Below, piece by piece: positions 1 to 10,158 of a DNA stretch of 64,000 bases. The DNA comes from Histoplasma ohiense (lineage: Eukaryota > Ascomycota > Eurotiomycetes > Onygenales > Ajellomycetaceae). Below the pieces are notes generated by a model, which was not told the DNA's origin, made no database searches, and was given only the letters and a program-made list of their open reading frames with translations. Both the position numbers and the translations under genes were made by a program. The first letter of the stretch is position 1. Every line of letters starts with the position of its first letter. The DNA lies in NCBI GenBank assembly GCA_017607445.1, contig JAEVHH010000004.1, positions 3,410,001-3,474,000 on the forward strand, in the 5' to 3' direction.

Positions 1-789
1 CATGACTATTATTCCCTACCAACACAGGCCGATGGGAAATACCATTGCCCCTTTGAGAACGACGAGAAGCCTTGTTCTCACCCACCAACCACACAAAAAT
101 GCGGTTACCAGTAAGTGCCCTTCGCTTTCCAGCAAACATGTATTCACGACTAACGGATACCTCATAGTAAATATCTTGATTCGCATTTGAAGCCATACCG
201 CTGCAAGGTCAGCCAATGCGTGGATGCTCATTTTTCTTCCAATGCTTGCCTCTTCCGCCATGAACGAGAAGCACATGGAATGCATGGCCATGGAGAGAAT
301 CCCCATCTCTGCCATTTCTCCACCTGCGAACGGTCCGTCCCGGGAAATGGATTCCCCCGCCGGTGGAATCTTCATGACCATATGAAACGAGTCCATGATT
401 ACTCTTCGTCGGAGAGAGTTAGCTCTCCTGAACAGTCACCAGTTGACGGCCAGCAACCAAAGAAGAAGGATTCTACAGTCCGTAGGAGAAAAGGAGCCAA
501 AGCAACAACTATGAAAAGAGTCCGATCATCTCCAACACAATCATCTAGTCTAACCAAGGCTGCCCAAACGCAGGCTCAGCAAGGACAACAACTCCAAAAT
601 GCTGAGCGGAACTACTATAACTGCCTTGCGCGTCTTCAAGAAGATTTGAACAACATCAACCCACAGGATCCTGGTCTGCATGACAAGGCCAATGCCAGTT
701 TGCAGGAACTCCATACGCTTGCCCTGAATTACCGTTGCATTCGGGCTAGCCAGGCTGCAAATGAGCGATCCCCAGGGTATTCTCGATGA
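1..789 (+). CDS. C2H2 zinc-finger protein, 5' truncated by window edge
   Basis: Exons <1-110 and 168-789, joined by a GTAAGT...ATAG intron of 57 nt; 243 residues are visible and the start lies outside the window. The splice completes a His codon and leads into the linker KYLDSHLKPYRC. Three Cys/His clusters are visible in the N-terminal third: one beginning CPFENDEKPC, a clear C-x4-C-x12-H-x4-H finger beginning YRCKVSQC, and a third beginning LCHFSTC that ends HMKRVH. A basic Ser/Thr-rich segment with KKK and RRRKGAK follows and could act as a nuclear signal. The tail is Gln-rich and then helical (NCLARLQEDLNNINPQD). The finger type suggests a nuclear DNA-binding regulator. I cannot name the family or its targets. 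The frame and splice are well supported. Confidence 0.85.
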
Positions 790-2260
790 CTGGAGGCCAT
801 TAAAATCGATGGGCTTCCCAGTTGACCCAGGGCAACCTTTTTTAACCAATGCGGATTTTGGAATCGCACTTGTAAATGTTGATTTTTTGGGGGGTATTCG
901 CTTCCACTTTTGACGCCCCTTGGTATGAGTTTCAATATTCTTCGCAATTTTGTGTGGGTTTATTTTCCACGACAGCATAGACATGCCTGCAAGATGTGGG
1001 AATTCCACAAACCCTATTTTTTGCATGGATTTATCTTTCTGTTAACCAAAAATGGATGGGCCAATTGCTCACACGATAGATTGCCACCAAACAGCCCATG
1101 GACATGTTCTTTGGAAATTGGAACAATTTTCCTCCCTCCCAACTCACCTTGGAGCAGCTCTGGTTGGATACATATCTTCGAATTTTGCATTCTGCTTCTT
1201 ATCGTGTTCATTTTACCTGCTTGTTTTTCTCTTGCACTTACTCTTCGTTTATCCGTTGTTATTCTTGATATTTGTTTTATGCCACTTTTGTTTTGTTATA
1301 CATATATCTATACCACAGTCCCTAGGGCATCGGGACCTGTTTTGGACACATGGAAGATGGATCCGGCTGTACTGATTATTTGATTTGATTTCTCCTCTCC
1401 TTGTTATTTCTTGCATGTTGGGAATATTTTAGAACCTTGGGAGCGCCATTCAAACTGGCCCAACAACAACTTTATGGAATGTGCACATGGCATAGGAGGA
1501 CTCGTGCTAAGATGTTTGTTTCTTTTTTTCTTCGTTGTGTTGCTTCTATTTACTTTTTTCATTTGCTGCTGCTTTTCTTGTATTGACTTTGATGACTATG
1601 ACGAATGACTTGTTAATGACCTGTCACGCCTTGATTTTACTGCGCAGAACAGAAAAACCAAGACAGATACATAGCTTAACCTTTTGTGTGTGTTATTCCC
1701 TTTATATCCCTCTTGCTTTTTCAAAGAAAATGGGAGAAGTGTTTTCTCTCTCACACACACATATTTAACATTTGTGCTGTTAGTTGACGTGTGTCTACTA
1801 TGCTTCATCTCAGCTTCTCATACTTTATGTCGCGAACGGGAGGCGTTCTGATTATTCGAGTATCCATTTTCCCTTCGAATTATTTTCTTTATCTACTTCA
1901 TCGCTTTATATCTCTCTTGCCTGACTAAAGCTAGCCAGCTGACAAGGCCATGGAAAAGCTAACTGCCCATTGTGTATCGAGAAGGGTCTAATTGTACCCT
2001 GAGAGTCTCTGTAAGTCACCTACGTTGCTAGCTTCTGATCGGAAGGACAGATTGCATGCAATAGTTTGACCTCGAAGTATCCGCATCCTCTATCTTGCAC
2101 AAATTTCTCTCCAGTAGAATGGGTATCACCCGTCGTAATCCCGCTGCCAATTCGTGAACTCATTCAATATCTATTTCGTTTCCTCAACCCAGTCATCCTC
2201 CTTCCCCATCCAAAAAATAGTAAACCAAAAATTGCCCAGCATAAAAAAAAATAAGACATC
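790..2260. other. Intergenic, convergent 3' flanks of the zinc-finger gene and KTI12
   Basis: About 1.5 kb rich in T and pyrimidine runs, as in fungal 3' UTRs. The ORFs in it (the longest about 158 codons, antisense to the zinc-finger tail) are short, low in complexity and show no domain. I see no RNA gene or repeat family here. Confidence 0.6.
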
Positions 2261-3731
2261 TCACCCCTCCATCCCCTCAAATTCCGCATTTAGAAACCTC
2301 ACAAAGGCATCCCCCGCCTGCTCAGTCCCCAATCCCTTCTGACCCCTCGCGTGGCCCTGGCCTAGATACGCCCGGTTCATCCCAACCCACTGTCTCCGCA
2401 ACCTCTGTAGGCGCGGGAGCGAAAGAATGCCTCCCGCACCAGCCAATTCATCCGTGGGCGTGGACGCAAGGGCGGCGGCGGGTATGAACACGGGGGTCTC
2501 AGCGCCAGGGACTGATATAGATATCCCAGGTCCAAGAGCGAGTTTAGCAGTCTCGGCAGCAGTCGTGGCTGTGGCTGCAGAGGCGGAGGGGTGTTCGAGG
2601 GAGAATGTTCGGAGTGCATTTATTATTCCTGCGGTGCACTTTTCGAGTGCATGGAGAGCGCTGGGGTCCGTTGTCGCGGGTTGAATTGTGGCCTGGTGCG
2701 GGACGATTTTGGGGCGGGGAAGGGATGTACGGGCGCTGGTTCCCGTTGCGCTGATGGAAGGTGTGTTTGTGGAGGGCGGCGAAATGGGGTTCGATGCGAT
2801 GGAAAGGGGTGGATCTGTTGCGGATTTTTCTTTAGATACGGATATACCTGTTAAGGCTGTCCAGATATCCTCAACCGGAGGAGCAGGGTCACTCCATGGA
2901 ACGGTGAAGAGTGGCTTGTCCCAACGGCTGTGAGTTGTAGGTTCTTCATAGCGGAATATGAGGTTTTGAAGGAGTTCGGGGGGGTATGGCTCCTCATCAT
3001 CACTTATTGAGTGAGAGTGCCTATCCACTTCCGCTTCAGGTTCCTGGTTTGCTCCGGCTCCGTCTCTCTCTCCCACGTCCTCTCCCCCCTTCTTCATTTC
3101 CCGCTCCCGTATCCGAGATTCATTATTTACAATGCATTGGGCAATCGGTGTCCCAACATGAACCTGAATTTCCGCGCGTAGCAAACAATGTCATCATCAG
3201 TAGGTGGCCACAAGGTTTGTGAAGGTATCATCATGTCAACCACTGATGAGCCGTGCTCTTTCTTCATGGCGCCCCAATTCAGGTAACCATGCTCCTATAC
3301 GGAAAAACGTAGTGAAGCTTTTAGACGTACCACACAACAAGTCGTCTCCGCCGCCTTACTCTCGCACCACAGCTGATACCTCCATCCCTTAATGTAATTC
3401 ATTCCGTCCACAATCACAAACGTATCCTTTCCAAGCGCCCTCTTTACCCGCCCGTACACCACTGCTCGAGCCTCTTTTTCTGATCTCGCAGTGTCGTATA
3501 CGGTGCGCGGATGGGACTCATCGTGCGAATGGACAACGTGGAATTTATATCGTCCTTTAGAGGCAATGGTGGCAGTGAGGGAATCTTGGATGGAAGAGAG
3601 GAGTGTGGAGAGTTGGTTTGCGCGGTAGGAGAGGCCGGAGCATGGATAGCCGGTTAGGATGATGAGCTGCAGGAGAGATTTAGAAAGCGGAAAAGGTTGT
3701 ATATGAGAGAGCTGTGTCTGCTTACAGGCAT
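2261..3731 (-). CDS. KTI12: KTI12-family protein (Elongator-associated P-loop protein)
   Basis: Exons on the minus strand are 3731-3726, 3666-3331 and 3163-2261, giving 414 residues. The first coding exon is only ATG CCT, followed by a GTAAGC donor, and splices onto LIILTGYPCSG, matching the usual KTI12 N-terminus. Further family landmarks are VIVDGMNYIKGWRYQLWCE in the middle, then VHVGTP, and NLIFRYEEPTTHSRWDKPLF. Known family role: KTI12 binds the Elongator complex and is needed for wobble-uridine tRNA modification. The protein is longer than yeast Kti12 (about 310 residues) because of a low-complexity Ala/Ser/Pro insert around residues 215-310. The usual Walker A lysine is not seen: the loop reads GYPCSGLS. 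It lies tail-to-head with EFM7, both on the minus strand, about 450 nt apart. Confidence 0.93.
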
Positions 3732-4180
3732 TTGTTTATTTTCATATATTGAGGGTGAGGAAATTATGGAAGTTCTCAGGGAGAGATTTCATTTATTTAT
3801 TTATTTATTTCTCTTCTCTTCTCTTTTTGTGTTTTGCGCCGATGTAAATAATTTTGAGCTTGGGCCTACTTTTAGTTTGGTGTGAACGGTCCGCGCATGG
3901 ATGGAGGGGCAAAAATAAAATATGAAATTGCAAATCCCGCGCTGGATTTGAATAAAATAGTGAAGCTATGGCTTGAAACGATATTAAATAGTTCGATATA
4001 AAAGACAAATACCCAGACAAGGCAATCTTTGGAGCCAGCAATAGGCCTCTGCGCATGAATACCAACTGATGAGAGGGAATTTCTGCATTTTTGAAACCCT
4101 TCTGTAATTGAATAATTCTATAATTATAAGACTTCTCTTGACTTTTCTCGTATTATGTTCTCAAGTAATCATTGGAGCCG
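3732..4180. other. Short intergenic region, KTI12 promoter side
   Basis: 449 nt between the EFM7 stop and the KTI12 start. It contains an ATTT microsatellite at about 3788-3811 and AT-rich sequence. No other feature is visible. Confidence 0.6.
3788..3811. repeat. (ATTT)n microsatellite
   Basis: Six tandem TTTA/ATTT units in the KTI12 upstream region, followed by a CT-rich run. Confidence 0.8.
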
Positions 4181-5267
4181 TTATTTGTGCAGCTCTTCCT
4201 CCTTCCACCTCAATTCATATCCAAACACAGTGCGTCTAAGCGTCTCATCCTTTGATAAAACAATGAAGTAATTAGCATCGCTCAATATTGGCTACCCAGA
4301 GGGGAAAAAGAAACACCCTACAACTTACCCCCGGATCATCTTCAAACATAACCCTCTCCACCAATCTCTCAAACAGCTTCGTAACCACAAACCCGCTCTC
4401 CTCCGCACGCGGGAAAAACGCGACAATCTTCTCAAACAACCATGGCTGATACGGCGTGAAAACCACAAACGCCACCGCATCCCGCGTCCTCTTCAGCGTC
4501 TGCTTCACACTCGTAATCAACTGCCCATGCTGCGGATGGTTATATATCACGTCTGCCAGGATCAGCAAATCAAACCCACGACGGCCATCGGCACCACGAC
4601 CAGCATCTTCAGGGGGGAGATGTCTCAAAACCACCTCCGGATCCGCGCCCCATTTAAATCCTTCAACTCTCAGCGGCGGCAGCGACGAATTTGACGGAAT
4701 CTGACCACCCTGGCCCGTTCCTCCTAACGGCAACAATGACTCGCACGCTTTTGCATTTATGTCCATGTTTTCGACCAGGTCAGGGTCGGGGTAATCAGTC
4801 ACGACGACAGTGCGGGCGCCGAGGATTGCGCAGACGAGACTAGGCAGGCCAGCACCAGCACCTAGCTCTAGGACATCTTTCCTCTCCACCCATTCCCGCG
4901 CCCTGTCCTCGAGGTAATCTGCGCTTGTTTTTCCTGCATTCCAGAGTAGGAAGCCCTCAATTAATTAGGAATCGGTTAGCTGGGGGAGATTGTAAACGGA
5001 TTTTCGAGGAGAGTAATATTGTTTTTGAGGGGAAGTGTCTTTTTGTTTTTATTTTGTTTTTTATTTTATTTTTAAATTTTTTTGAAGAAAATGAAATATC
5101 CGTACCCAAAGTGGATGATTGCCCACCAGTCGTAATTTTAATGTTTGACCAGAGCGCATGGCATATTCTTCAAAAGTTGGTTTTTTGGAGGGTGGTAAGA
5201 ATCCCTCCGGTTCTTGGAAGAGGTTTCCGAATTCGTTGTCTGCTCCATTATCCGAAGTTGAATCCAT
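4181..5267 (-). CDS. EFM7: EFM7/NNT1-type protein N-terminal and lysine methyltransferase
   Basis: Exons 5267-5106, 4955-4329 and 4249-4181 encode 285 residues (yeast Efm7 is about 260). The start is the first ATG in exon 1 (MDSTSDNGADNEF). Exon 1 carries the family block EPEGFLPPSKKPTF and SGQTLKLRLVGNHPLW, which splices in phase to GFLLWNAGKTSADYLED. The SAM-binding core follows: VLELGAGAGLPSLV (motif I) and VVVTDYPDPDLVENM. The last 22 residues come from a small exon, DETLRRTVFGYELRW. Known family role: a seven-beta-strand methyltransferase that trimethylates the N-terminus and methylates a nearby lysine of eEF1A; it was earlier named NNT1 for a proposed nicotinamide methyltransferase role. 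The neighbour KTI12 is also linked to translation, but I infer no operon-like link. Confidence 0.94.
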
Positions 5268-5759
5268 ATGCAACTGCAAAGACAATAGTGTCGCAGTTAT
5301 TCAGATCAGAAGCTGCAGAAAAGGCATATTGTCAATTATATATAGTGTTGCAACAAAGTTTATGTTCAAATCAAACCCCTTCGCGACAAAATTTGATAAC
5401 AGGCGATAAGGACACTGACTAAGCAAGTCACATAACTACTTAACCAACCAATGGAACGAATCAAATTACAGGACTCCGGACCCCGCCCGAGAAGGTTGAC
5501 CAGCTCCAGTTTTGAGGTTAAATTAAGGAATGTACACGTACAGTGGAAGAAGGAGGAAAAGGAATAATAGCGTTATATATATCCATATATCGTACATATA
5601 TGTGTGTATAGAAGAAAGCCAGTACCAATATGCAAAGTCCCCTATGATCCCGCTGAAATGCACCAGCCAGCATTTGATGTCCTTGTCCAAGAACGCCAGG
5701 CCTAGTAGCCCAAGATATATGTATTGTACAGCACATGTATACAGTTGTAAGTACCTTAG
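5268..5759. other. Intergenic, EFM7 upstream and 3' flank of the small unknown gene
   Basis: AT-rich with a TATATA-like run at about 5570-5612. It may hold two further small exons of the neighbouring small gene (5701-5626 and 5503-5461, minus), as described there. Nothing else is recognised. Confidence 0.5.
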
Positions 5760-6029
5760 CTATAGCGAAATACCCTCCAGGTCCCGCGCGATAATCGCCA
5801 TCTGCGCCCTCTTCGCGGCCTCTGCGACGAGATTGAAATCCTGCAGGAATGTCGCCGTGGTGTTCTGCCCGCGACCAGCAGGATGTGAAGAGTATTGCGA
5901 CGCCGGGTGGGGGGCTCTGGGCACCTCTTGTTGCTGAGAGGTTGTATTTGTCGGGGCTGTATGGGTGGTGTAGTGGAAGCTGGGCGAAGAGGAGTGACGT
6001 TCCCCATAAGGTTGCTGCTGGGAAGCCAT
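5760..6029 (-). CDS. Small unknown protein, Gln/Ser-rich with a C-terminal helix
   Basis: A single-exon reading starts at the ATG at 6029 (MASQQQPYGERH) and ends at 5760, 89 residues. The first 55 residues are Ser/Thr/Gln/His/Pro-rich and look disordered. The end, FLQDFNLVAEAAKRAQMAI, is a strongly amphipathic helix, which is why I treat the ORF as real. An alternative is splicing from 5774 to exons 5701-5626 and 5503-5461. It stays in phase, replaces the last four residues with LAFLDKDIKCWLVHFSG and so on, and gives 124 residues. However, both donors (GTATTT, GTACTG) are weak. I cannot assign a function. It lies upstream of EFM7 on the same strand. Confidence 0.55.
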   Translation of the reverse strand: MASQQQPYGERHSSSPSFHYTTHTAPTNTTSQQQEVPRAPHPASQYSSHPAGRGQNTTATFLQDFNLVAEAAKRAQMAIIARDLEGISL

Positions 6030-7168
6030 TTGGAAGGACTGGTGGGGGCCGAGGGAGAATGTTCTCTTGAAGATAATCAATTTGCGTCCGAGTGGGTAGA
6101 TTCAATAGATGCCCGCGGTTCTATGTTGCAGCAGATGTATAGAGGTCAGGAAGAAGATCGCTGGTCAATGGGTTTAAATTATCCAGCATTTGGTGTCAGC
6201 AGCGGCGTGTAGGCACGAGGCACGAGGCACGAGGCACGAGGGGAAGGTGAATCCTGCTTCGCGGGGGAGGGCGGCTTGGGGTTTCCCTGGTCGTTATCTC
6301 AGCTTCATCAACTCTAGGCTACATACTCTACGACCGATGGAAAGGCGCAGGGTGTAGCAATCCGGTGAGGGAGTAGAGTTGAGAGCGGGGAGAACGAAGA
6401 AGGAGAAGGAGGAGAAGTTTAGAGGAGCGATCGATGAATGGGAACAAGTGGAGGGTGGCTGACAGAGAAGTGTGGGGATGGATGGGGTAGCGGAGCGTTA
6501 CCCGGTTCGGCCGAAAACGCCAAGAGTCACGCGGTAACACTGTAATTTCCAGGGTTGTGTTTCTGATGAATAATGCCAAGATTATGGCCGGATCAACCAT
6601 AGACTCCGGAATTATTACCATACCATACAGCCTCGGCCCGCAATTTTGCTGCGATATGTCGTCATCTATGCAGGCCTATCCATGGATGGCTAGCGCAACA
6701 TGTGACTACTTTATTATCCATGGATCCAGGCCCTCAAAGGTATTGCGGCTTTGTATTTTTTCCAGGAACATGGGGAAACAGGTAGAGCATATCTTAGAAG
6801 TGCCTCTGACAGATACGATTCTAAACAAGCCAGCTTTGAGCATGGTGGAATGTCAGTTTGCTCAGAAAGAGCCGTCCAGAAGTTAAGTTCAGAGCCTTTA
6901 TAAAGGTGTTAATTAATTCAAGTACTTTGGGATCCTGTTCTGGGTGGTGAACGAAGCGTCTTCTTTGAGAGCGAGATGTCCTCGGGATTTGAGGTAGGTA
7001 CAAATACTCATGGTTAGTTAACAAAACCAAGAGAAAATATCAAGAAAACGAACAGAAAACGAACAGAAAACAAGACAGGAGCAAATTCGAGCCGAGGCGA
7101 AACTGAGTGAATGGTCGATGGATGATCCGTATGGAGATGTAAGGTCAGGGGAATGCCTTGTATGTATA
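6030..7168. other. Intergenic, no confident gene
   Basis: Contains a 7-nt tandem repeat at 6212-6239 and a short AAACGAACAG-type repeat near 7047-7070. The ORFs (97 and 109 codons) show no domain and lack a convincing start context. I see no gene. Confidence 0.5.
6212..6239. repeat. Tandem heptamer (GGCACGA)x4
   Basis: Four perfect copies of GGCACGA in a row, located about 180 nt upstream of the small unknown gene on its promoter side. Confidence 0.9.
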
Positions 7169-7990
7169 TCATTTTCTGCTATTCAAAATTTCGTCCAGGG
7201 CTCGTTCAATGGTCTCGCTTGTGCTGTCGCGGCGATCGAATATGTCAGCCATCTTGACGTCACCATCTATATCACCCTCGTGTTTGGAATAATGGCCGTT
7301 TCCATGCTCAACAAAATGAAGAAATTCCCCCTTGCTCCGGGCGTGGGATTGGAACTGGTCTTGGGTGTCTGTGGTGTTACGTCGCTGGAGGACAACCGGG
7401 TCGTTGGAGAATGAAAACCATATCCCAAAACTTCCGTTGCGGTCGCTAGCCTCGAATGGGATATACACGGCTAGGAAATCCTCATGCAATGACCGTACGG
7501 GGTATGGCAGTCGGCTGGTTGCGTAACTTGCGTTTGAGGGAAAATGTGGCATGAATGCTTTGCTGTATTGACTGAGTATATTTCAGCTCCAGGCTGGGTT
7601 TGACGGATGGCACTGGATGTCAAAAGCACCAATGGGAGTTTTGTGAGGAGGCCTTGAAATCGAACATTTCTTATTTCTATCCAGTAAGTTTATAATAGGA
7701 GCAAGCTTTCCAATGATCTGAACCTTACCACAGCGTAGTTTTATATCGAATTCGCTGGTGGAGGCGATTCTGGCTCTTGGGAGTGAGGGAAATTTCCCAA
7801 AGGGTTTGATTCCTGGGTTTGGCCGTGAGCGTTTTTCACCTCGCCGCTTGGGTATATGCTCTTTTAACCAAAGGATCCTGCATTTTGGATACCGGGTCTT
7901 TCCTTGCCCCTTTTGATTGGGGGATTTCTCTAATCCGGATGTTTCCCGAAGCAACACATAACCTTCATCATATTTCTCATCCTCCCGACT
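7169..7990 (-). CDS. Possible diverged hypothetical gene or relic, exon structure unresolved
   Basis: Two adjacent open stretches on the minus strand look protein-like. The first, about 7990-7740, includes LSREDEKYDEGYVLLRE and a basic Pro-rich middle, ending FDIKLRC. A 63-nt GTAAGG...ATAG intron there would join in phase to EIRNVRFQGLLTKLPLVLL. The second, 7552-7169, includes LHEDFLAVYIPFEASDR and ends with SETIERALDEILNSRK. I could not join the second stretch to the first in one frame with good splice sites, so this may be a broken gene. No family is recognised. A further open stretch at 8559-8374 on the same strand (ISYSYVDWSSMGNIFP) might belong to it. Confidence 0.25.
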
Positions 7991-9642
7991 AAGAAAAACA
8001 ATGCATGCAGCTATCCGGGCTCAGAACAACTCAGGTCCCTTCAAAGCTCAACGGTTCTGCTGGCATCTGCGTGGGTTTCATCCCTTTGAAACACGGAGCA
8101 CCGTAATTAATTGTTTTCAGCCATTCCTACTTGTGAGGAGCTTACCGGTGGCTGATGAAGCTGAAAAACGAAAAATTAAGTCTAGCAAACGAACATGTCG
8201 GGTATTTTGAAAATCGGTTCTACCAAATTGTGGAAATGGAATTTCCCTCCCCTTCAAACCTGCAAAATACGGCTCTATATCAGTATTCTATTTTGCTGAC
8301 AGCACCAAACCATGCAGTTGAACTATGTGTTGAAACCAGGCGGTGCAAATCGAAAAACTACTTGATAATTGTCTCAGGACCTTGGCTTCTGGCTCAGAGT
8401 GATTAGATGACAATAAAGACGTCCGGCATATGATATACCCACAACAGAGGAACGATAACTATCATTATACAAATTTCTTATGTGGATATGAAACGTGGGG
8501 AAAATATTTCCCATGGAACTCCAATCTACGTAGGAATAGGATATCCCAATTTCCTCCAAGGCTAGTTTAAAATCCTTTTTATCAACTGCCGCCCCGGTGG
8601 ACTTTAATTGTCACAGGAGGTAGAAAATTGCCAGTATCTCTAGGGCTTTGTTAGAGGTGGTTTGTTGGCATCTCTATTGCTCGCTAGAATGCCACGTGAC
8701 CACACCTATTCAAGCAGTGCTGCGCCCGCTAGATACTTACAATGAACCTACCTGCCACCTCCATCAAGGTTTTCTTTTTTAATTTTCTTGATTTTTATTT
8801 TAATTTAGCATTGCTGTGGCTGGGCCATGAAACTGTAGATCCTGGCCTGGGAGGAAGGCTGAGATTGGAAGCGCACGTTATCTGTGTGTAGGTCATCCTT
8901 CTATGTACTGTAGTTAACTTCTCAACGATAGTGAGCCAATCCTGGGTCCCTTCGTGAGCAAAGATAGAATATGATTCTTAGCGAGATTCTCCGTAAGCAA
9001 TCAGCATGCGTCAATGGGAGTTTCCATCATTGCTTCTTCGTTTGCAATTGTCGTTGTAATACAAAGCATTCGCCGCTCTGCATTTAAGCCATGGAGAGGG
9101 TATCATTGTCATTTTATACGGGAGAGTTCCGTATTTTGGACTTCTGCCATATGATTTTCACATTTTCTCCATTCCGCCACTTTCCCTTCAACTTCCCCGT
9201 CACCCTCAACCATGGATTCCACCCTCGTATCAAGCGTTGCAGGAAGCAAGCACTGGTTGAGGGACATTTATTCACTCAGTCGACTTTGGCGTTTTGTGTC
9301 TTCTGGAAAGAAGCGGCCGTGTAAAGGGAGAACGGATAGTAGAGAAGCGAAGGCTGTGGTAGGGTTGAATATAAATATCTGCACTTGTCTCCTGTAGAGC
9401 ACTGGATTCACCATTTCCCATTGTCCATGGTGTATCATTACCTCTATCCTCATCCTCTCATCTCCTCCGGTTTTTAGAATCAAGCTTCATCCAGAATTTT
9501 TCCGATATCTTAAGAACGGACCCTTTCCAGAACATATACAAACTGTGCTCAAACTTGAAGGTTGTGGGGCGAACTTCATCGATACCAAACTGTCATATTC
9601 TCGTCGAGCAAAAAAAACCGGTGAATACCAAGTTTCGTAGCG
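7991..9642. other. Gene-poor region
   Basis: 1.65 kb without a supported gene. A CACGTG hexamer lies at 8693-8698 and T/A-rich runs near 8770-8810. The short minus-strand open stretch at 8374-8559 is mentioned with the 7.2-8.0 kb candidate. No tRNA or transposon end was recognised. Confidence 0.45.
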
Positions 9643-10158
9643 ATGTCCTTGGTCGATCAATTCATGGCTTCATATGAGAGAGCTTGGTCCCGTATCTTGG
9701 GGGCCGATGACCAGAACTTGATGCGCGGAATTCGCAAGAGCGATATCTTCCCCGTTACCATTATCCGCCTTGGTAAAACGGCCGAAGGCCCTGGCGTGGA
9801 ACAGTGCAGAAGCCCCATCCATCCGAGCACAGACAACATATCTGATGCGGCTGTTTATCTTTTGACGTTTGCAGGGTATAGCTTGGAGCAAACGAAAGAT
9901 GAATGCGTGAAATTGTATGGAGACGGAGATGAAGAGAAGGAGAACAGTATCCGCAATGGCTGGTCCATACAAATGATTACCATGCGCATGTGGCATGTTG
10001 TTGACGGGCTGCTGGGAGTTGATAAGACCGATTCGTATGGTCCTCGGATACGTGACGTTATCGAAATCATAAGGAAGGGGGGCAGGGCTGAAGCAGAAAC
10101 CTCTAGAATTCTGGAGCTAGTTTTCAACGTGCTCGGAGAAGCGACTGACTTGACTTAG
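9643..10158 (+). CDS. Unknown 171-residue protein, single exon
   Basis: ATG at 9643, stop at 10158, no intron needed. The product begins MSLVDQFMASYERAWSRIL and has a regular mix of charged and hydrophobic residues, for example SDAAVYLLTFAGYSLEQTK and SRILELVFNVLGEA. No signal peptide, membrane segment, Cys/His cluster or known catalytic motif is visible. The length, real ATG start and balanced composition argue for a true gene, but I recognise no homologue. It is isolated: 1.1 kb upstream of LYS1 and more than 1.5 kb from the nearest candidate on the left. It is a good candidate for a lineage-restricted (orphan) gene. Confidence 0.55.
   Translation: MSLVDQFMASYERAWSRILGADDQNLMRGIRKSDIFPVTIIRLGKTAEGPGVEQCRSPIHPSTDNISDAAVYLLTFAGYSLEQTKDECVKLYGDGDEEKENSIRNGWSIQMITMRMWHVVDGLLGVDKTDSYGPRIRDVIEIIRKGGRAEAETSRILELVFNVLGEATDLT

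Noticed and set aside
910..1383. 157-codon plus ORF after the zinc-finger gene
   Set aside because: A translation of T-rich 3' flank, giving a hydrophobic low-complexity product without a family.
3900..4000. tRNA-like string (TTCAAATCC then GCGGGA on the minus strand) near 3935-3960
   Set aside because: There is no matching acceptor stem, D-arm or anticodon arm upstream, so it is not a tRNA.
5518..6105. 195-codon minus ORF overlapping the small unknown gene
   Set aside because: It has no ATG near its start and translates AT-rich flank at its end; the MASQQQ frame gives the more protein-like product.
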